Of a DNA stretch of 64,000 bases, positions 63,130 through 64,000 are shown piece by piece. The stretch covers positions 1-64,000 of the forward strand of contig CAKTFH010000005.1 in assembly GCA_934555895.1 (NCBI GenBank), written 5' to 3'. A program made the position numbers and the translations under genes. The notes beneath the pieces were generated by a model. It was given only the letters and a program-made list of their open reading frames with translations. It searched no databases and had not been told where the DNA came from. The stretch is from an uncultured Muribaculaceae bacterium (GTDB lineage: Bacteria > Bacteroidota > Bacteroidia > Bacteroidales > Muribaculaceae). Each line of letters begins with the position of its first letter. Position 1 is the first letter of the stretch.

Positions 63130-63666
63130 TCATTCTTTGGCCTTGATGATGCCATTGACAATGAAGGAAGCTGCTGGCGATACCGTGCCGCCAGTCTCGC
63201 CACCGGGATTATCGGGAGTGTCGGGCGTATCAGTACCACCGCCGGGCAGTTCGGCCTCTGTGGCCACGATATTGACATAATACTGGATGAAACCATAGCA
63301 GATGGGATGGTCAACCACATAGATAGGCATCTGCGCCTGCAGCAGGTGGCGTCCCAACTTCTGATCGGCAGTGTTGATAGTCAACCCGTAAGGCTGCACT
63401 ATGTTGGTGCCTACCAAATAATGGTCCCAGTAATATGTCACGGCGCCGAGAGTGCCCTCCTTACCGCTGTTGTTTACCAGCGTAAGGCCGTCAATCACCA
63501 GATCGGTGCCCTGCACCACATATATCTCCTCATTGTCAAGCACGCCGCCTGAAATAGTGGCACTTATGCTCACGTTGGGCAGATTGTCGTTGTCGTCGTC
63601 GCATGCCGCGGCCATGAAGCAAAGCGGCAGCAAGAGCAAAAGGTTGTAAAACAGTGTCTTTTTCAT
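63130..63666 (-). CDS. Lipoprotein of unknown function (178 aa)
   Basis: 178 residues with a lipoprotein signal ending 'CFMAAACDDDND'; the Asp-rich start after Cys is usual for surface-exposed Bacteroidetes lipoproteins. The mature part has strands ('EEIYVVQGTDLVIDGLTLVN', 'GAVTYYWDHYLVG') and a Pro/Gly/Thr-rich stretch ('PGGGTDTPDTPDNPGGETGG') before the end. No family is recognised. It follows clpB by 25 bases. Confidence 0.75.
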   Translation of the reverse strand: MKKTLFYNLLLLLPLCFMAAACDDDNDNLPNVSISATISGGVLDNEEIYVVQGTDLVIDGLTLVNNSGKEGTLGAVTYYWDHYLVGTNIVQPYGLTINTADQKLGRHLLQAQMPIYVVDHPICYGFIQYYVNIVATEAELPGGGTDTPDTPDNPGGETGGTVSPAASFIVNGIIKAKE

Positions 63667-63691
63667 ATCCCTTAGTTTTAATTTGCAGTTA

Positions 63692-64000
63692 TCAGTTATT
63701 AAAGGTTAGTTCACCGTCAGCCACATCTATAATGATGGGGCGCGACTTGTCGACCTTCTGGGCAAGAATGTCTTTCGACAGGCGATTGAGCACCAGACGA
63801 TGTATCACACGCTTTACCGGACGGGCACCGAACTCCGGGTCGTAGCCTTCGTCGGCAAGCATGCTCAGAGCGGCCGGGGTCACAGTGAGCGTGATGCCGT
63901 TGGTGGCGAGCATGCGGCTCACACTCTTTATCTGCAGGCCCACAATCTCTTCTATCTCTGCTCTGTTGAGCGGAGTAAACATTATGGTCTCATCGATACG
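63692..64000 (-). CDS. clpB: ClpB disaggregase, C-terminal end (5' part outside window)
   Basis: The last 102 codons of the gene are seen, open to the window edge. 'RIDETIMFTPLNRAEIEEIV', 'LSMLADEGYDPEFGARPVKR' and 'VIHRLVLNRLSKDIL' are the C-terminal small AAA subdomain (D2-small) of ClpB. ClpB is a hexameric ATPase that works with DnaK to rescue aggregated proteins. Confidence 0.93.
   Translation of the reverse strand, partial: RIDETIMFTPLNRAEIEEIVGLQIKSVSRMLATNGITLTVTPAALSMLADEGYDPEFGARPVKRVIHRLVLNRLSKDILAQKVDKSRPIIIDVADGELTFNN

Overview
This window looks like a stretch of chromosome from a gut Bacteroidales, most likely a Muribaculaceae-type organism (inference from content; no 16S is present). 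The pointers are: the Bacteroidetes -7 promoter motif TAnnTTTG in front of many genes; a full moxR/bat aerotolerance operon; a BspA-like leucine-rich-repeat surface protein; a secreted protein with the 'FNLQGMRV...GLYVRR' tail typical of this group; a DUF4923 protein; and a sodium-pumping methylmalonyl-CoA decarboxylase. No prophage, integrative element, CRISPR array or rRNA is visible. Most of the region is housekeeping.

Layout. 1-2.5 kb: the 5' part of an LRR surface-protein gene with nearly identical internal repeats, then a 780-bp spacer with two palindromic, MITE-like elements of 161 bp each. 2.5-6.5 kb: a RelA/SpoT-type protein, a tightly coupled pair formed by an ADP-ribosylglycohydrolase and a macro-domain-like protein, and tRNA-Gln(CUG) with its own promoter and terminator. 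6.6-22.2 kb (mostly minus strand): secreted protein, DUF4923 protein, valS, nhaC, a glmS-chrA-chrA-folC operon, two glycosyltransferases with a universal stress protein, and a small HTH protein. 22.4-31.4 kb: moxR, DUF58, a BatD-like protein, batA, batB, batC, batD, batE. 31.6-38.9 kb: dsbD, mazG, a secreted protein, topB, a FeoB-associated Cys-rich protein, and two HU-like proteins, one of them anchored in the membrane and carrying a LysM-like domain.

39-57 kb (plus strand): dCMP deaminase, ctpA, 5-FTHF cyclo-ligase, an ABC-F ATPase, a biotin operon (bioF, a bioG-bioC fusion, bioD), an RNase D-like exonuclease, prolyl oligopeptidase, a lipoprotein, a PhnP-like hydrolase, then methylmalonyl-CoA epimerase and the four subunits of the decarboxylase. 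Biotin synthesis and a biotin-dependent Na+ pump thus lie close together. 57.4-64 kb (mostly minus strand): rplT, rpmI, infC, thrS, a P-loop kinase that overlaps an MFS transporter gene tail to tail, a lipoprotein and the end of clpB.

The observations I rate highest are: a tRNA-Thr anticodon-like hairpin (loop GUUGUUG) just upstream of thrS; the ADP-ribosylglycohydrolase/macro-like gene pair; a 14-bp palindrome shared by the glmS upstream region and the promoter of a small HTH gene; a GAPRP-rich 80-residue N-terminal extension on IF3; and a membrane-anchored HU/LysM protein paired with a second HU protein.
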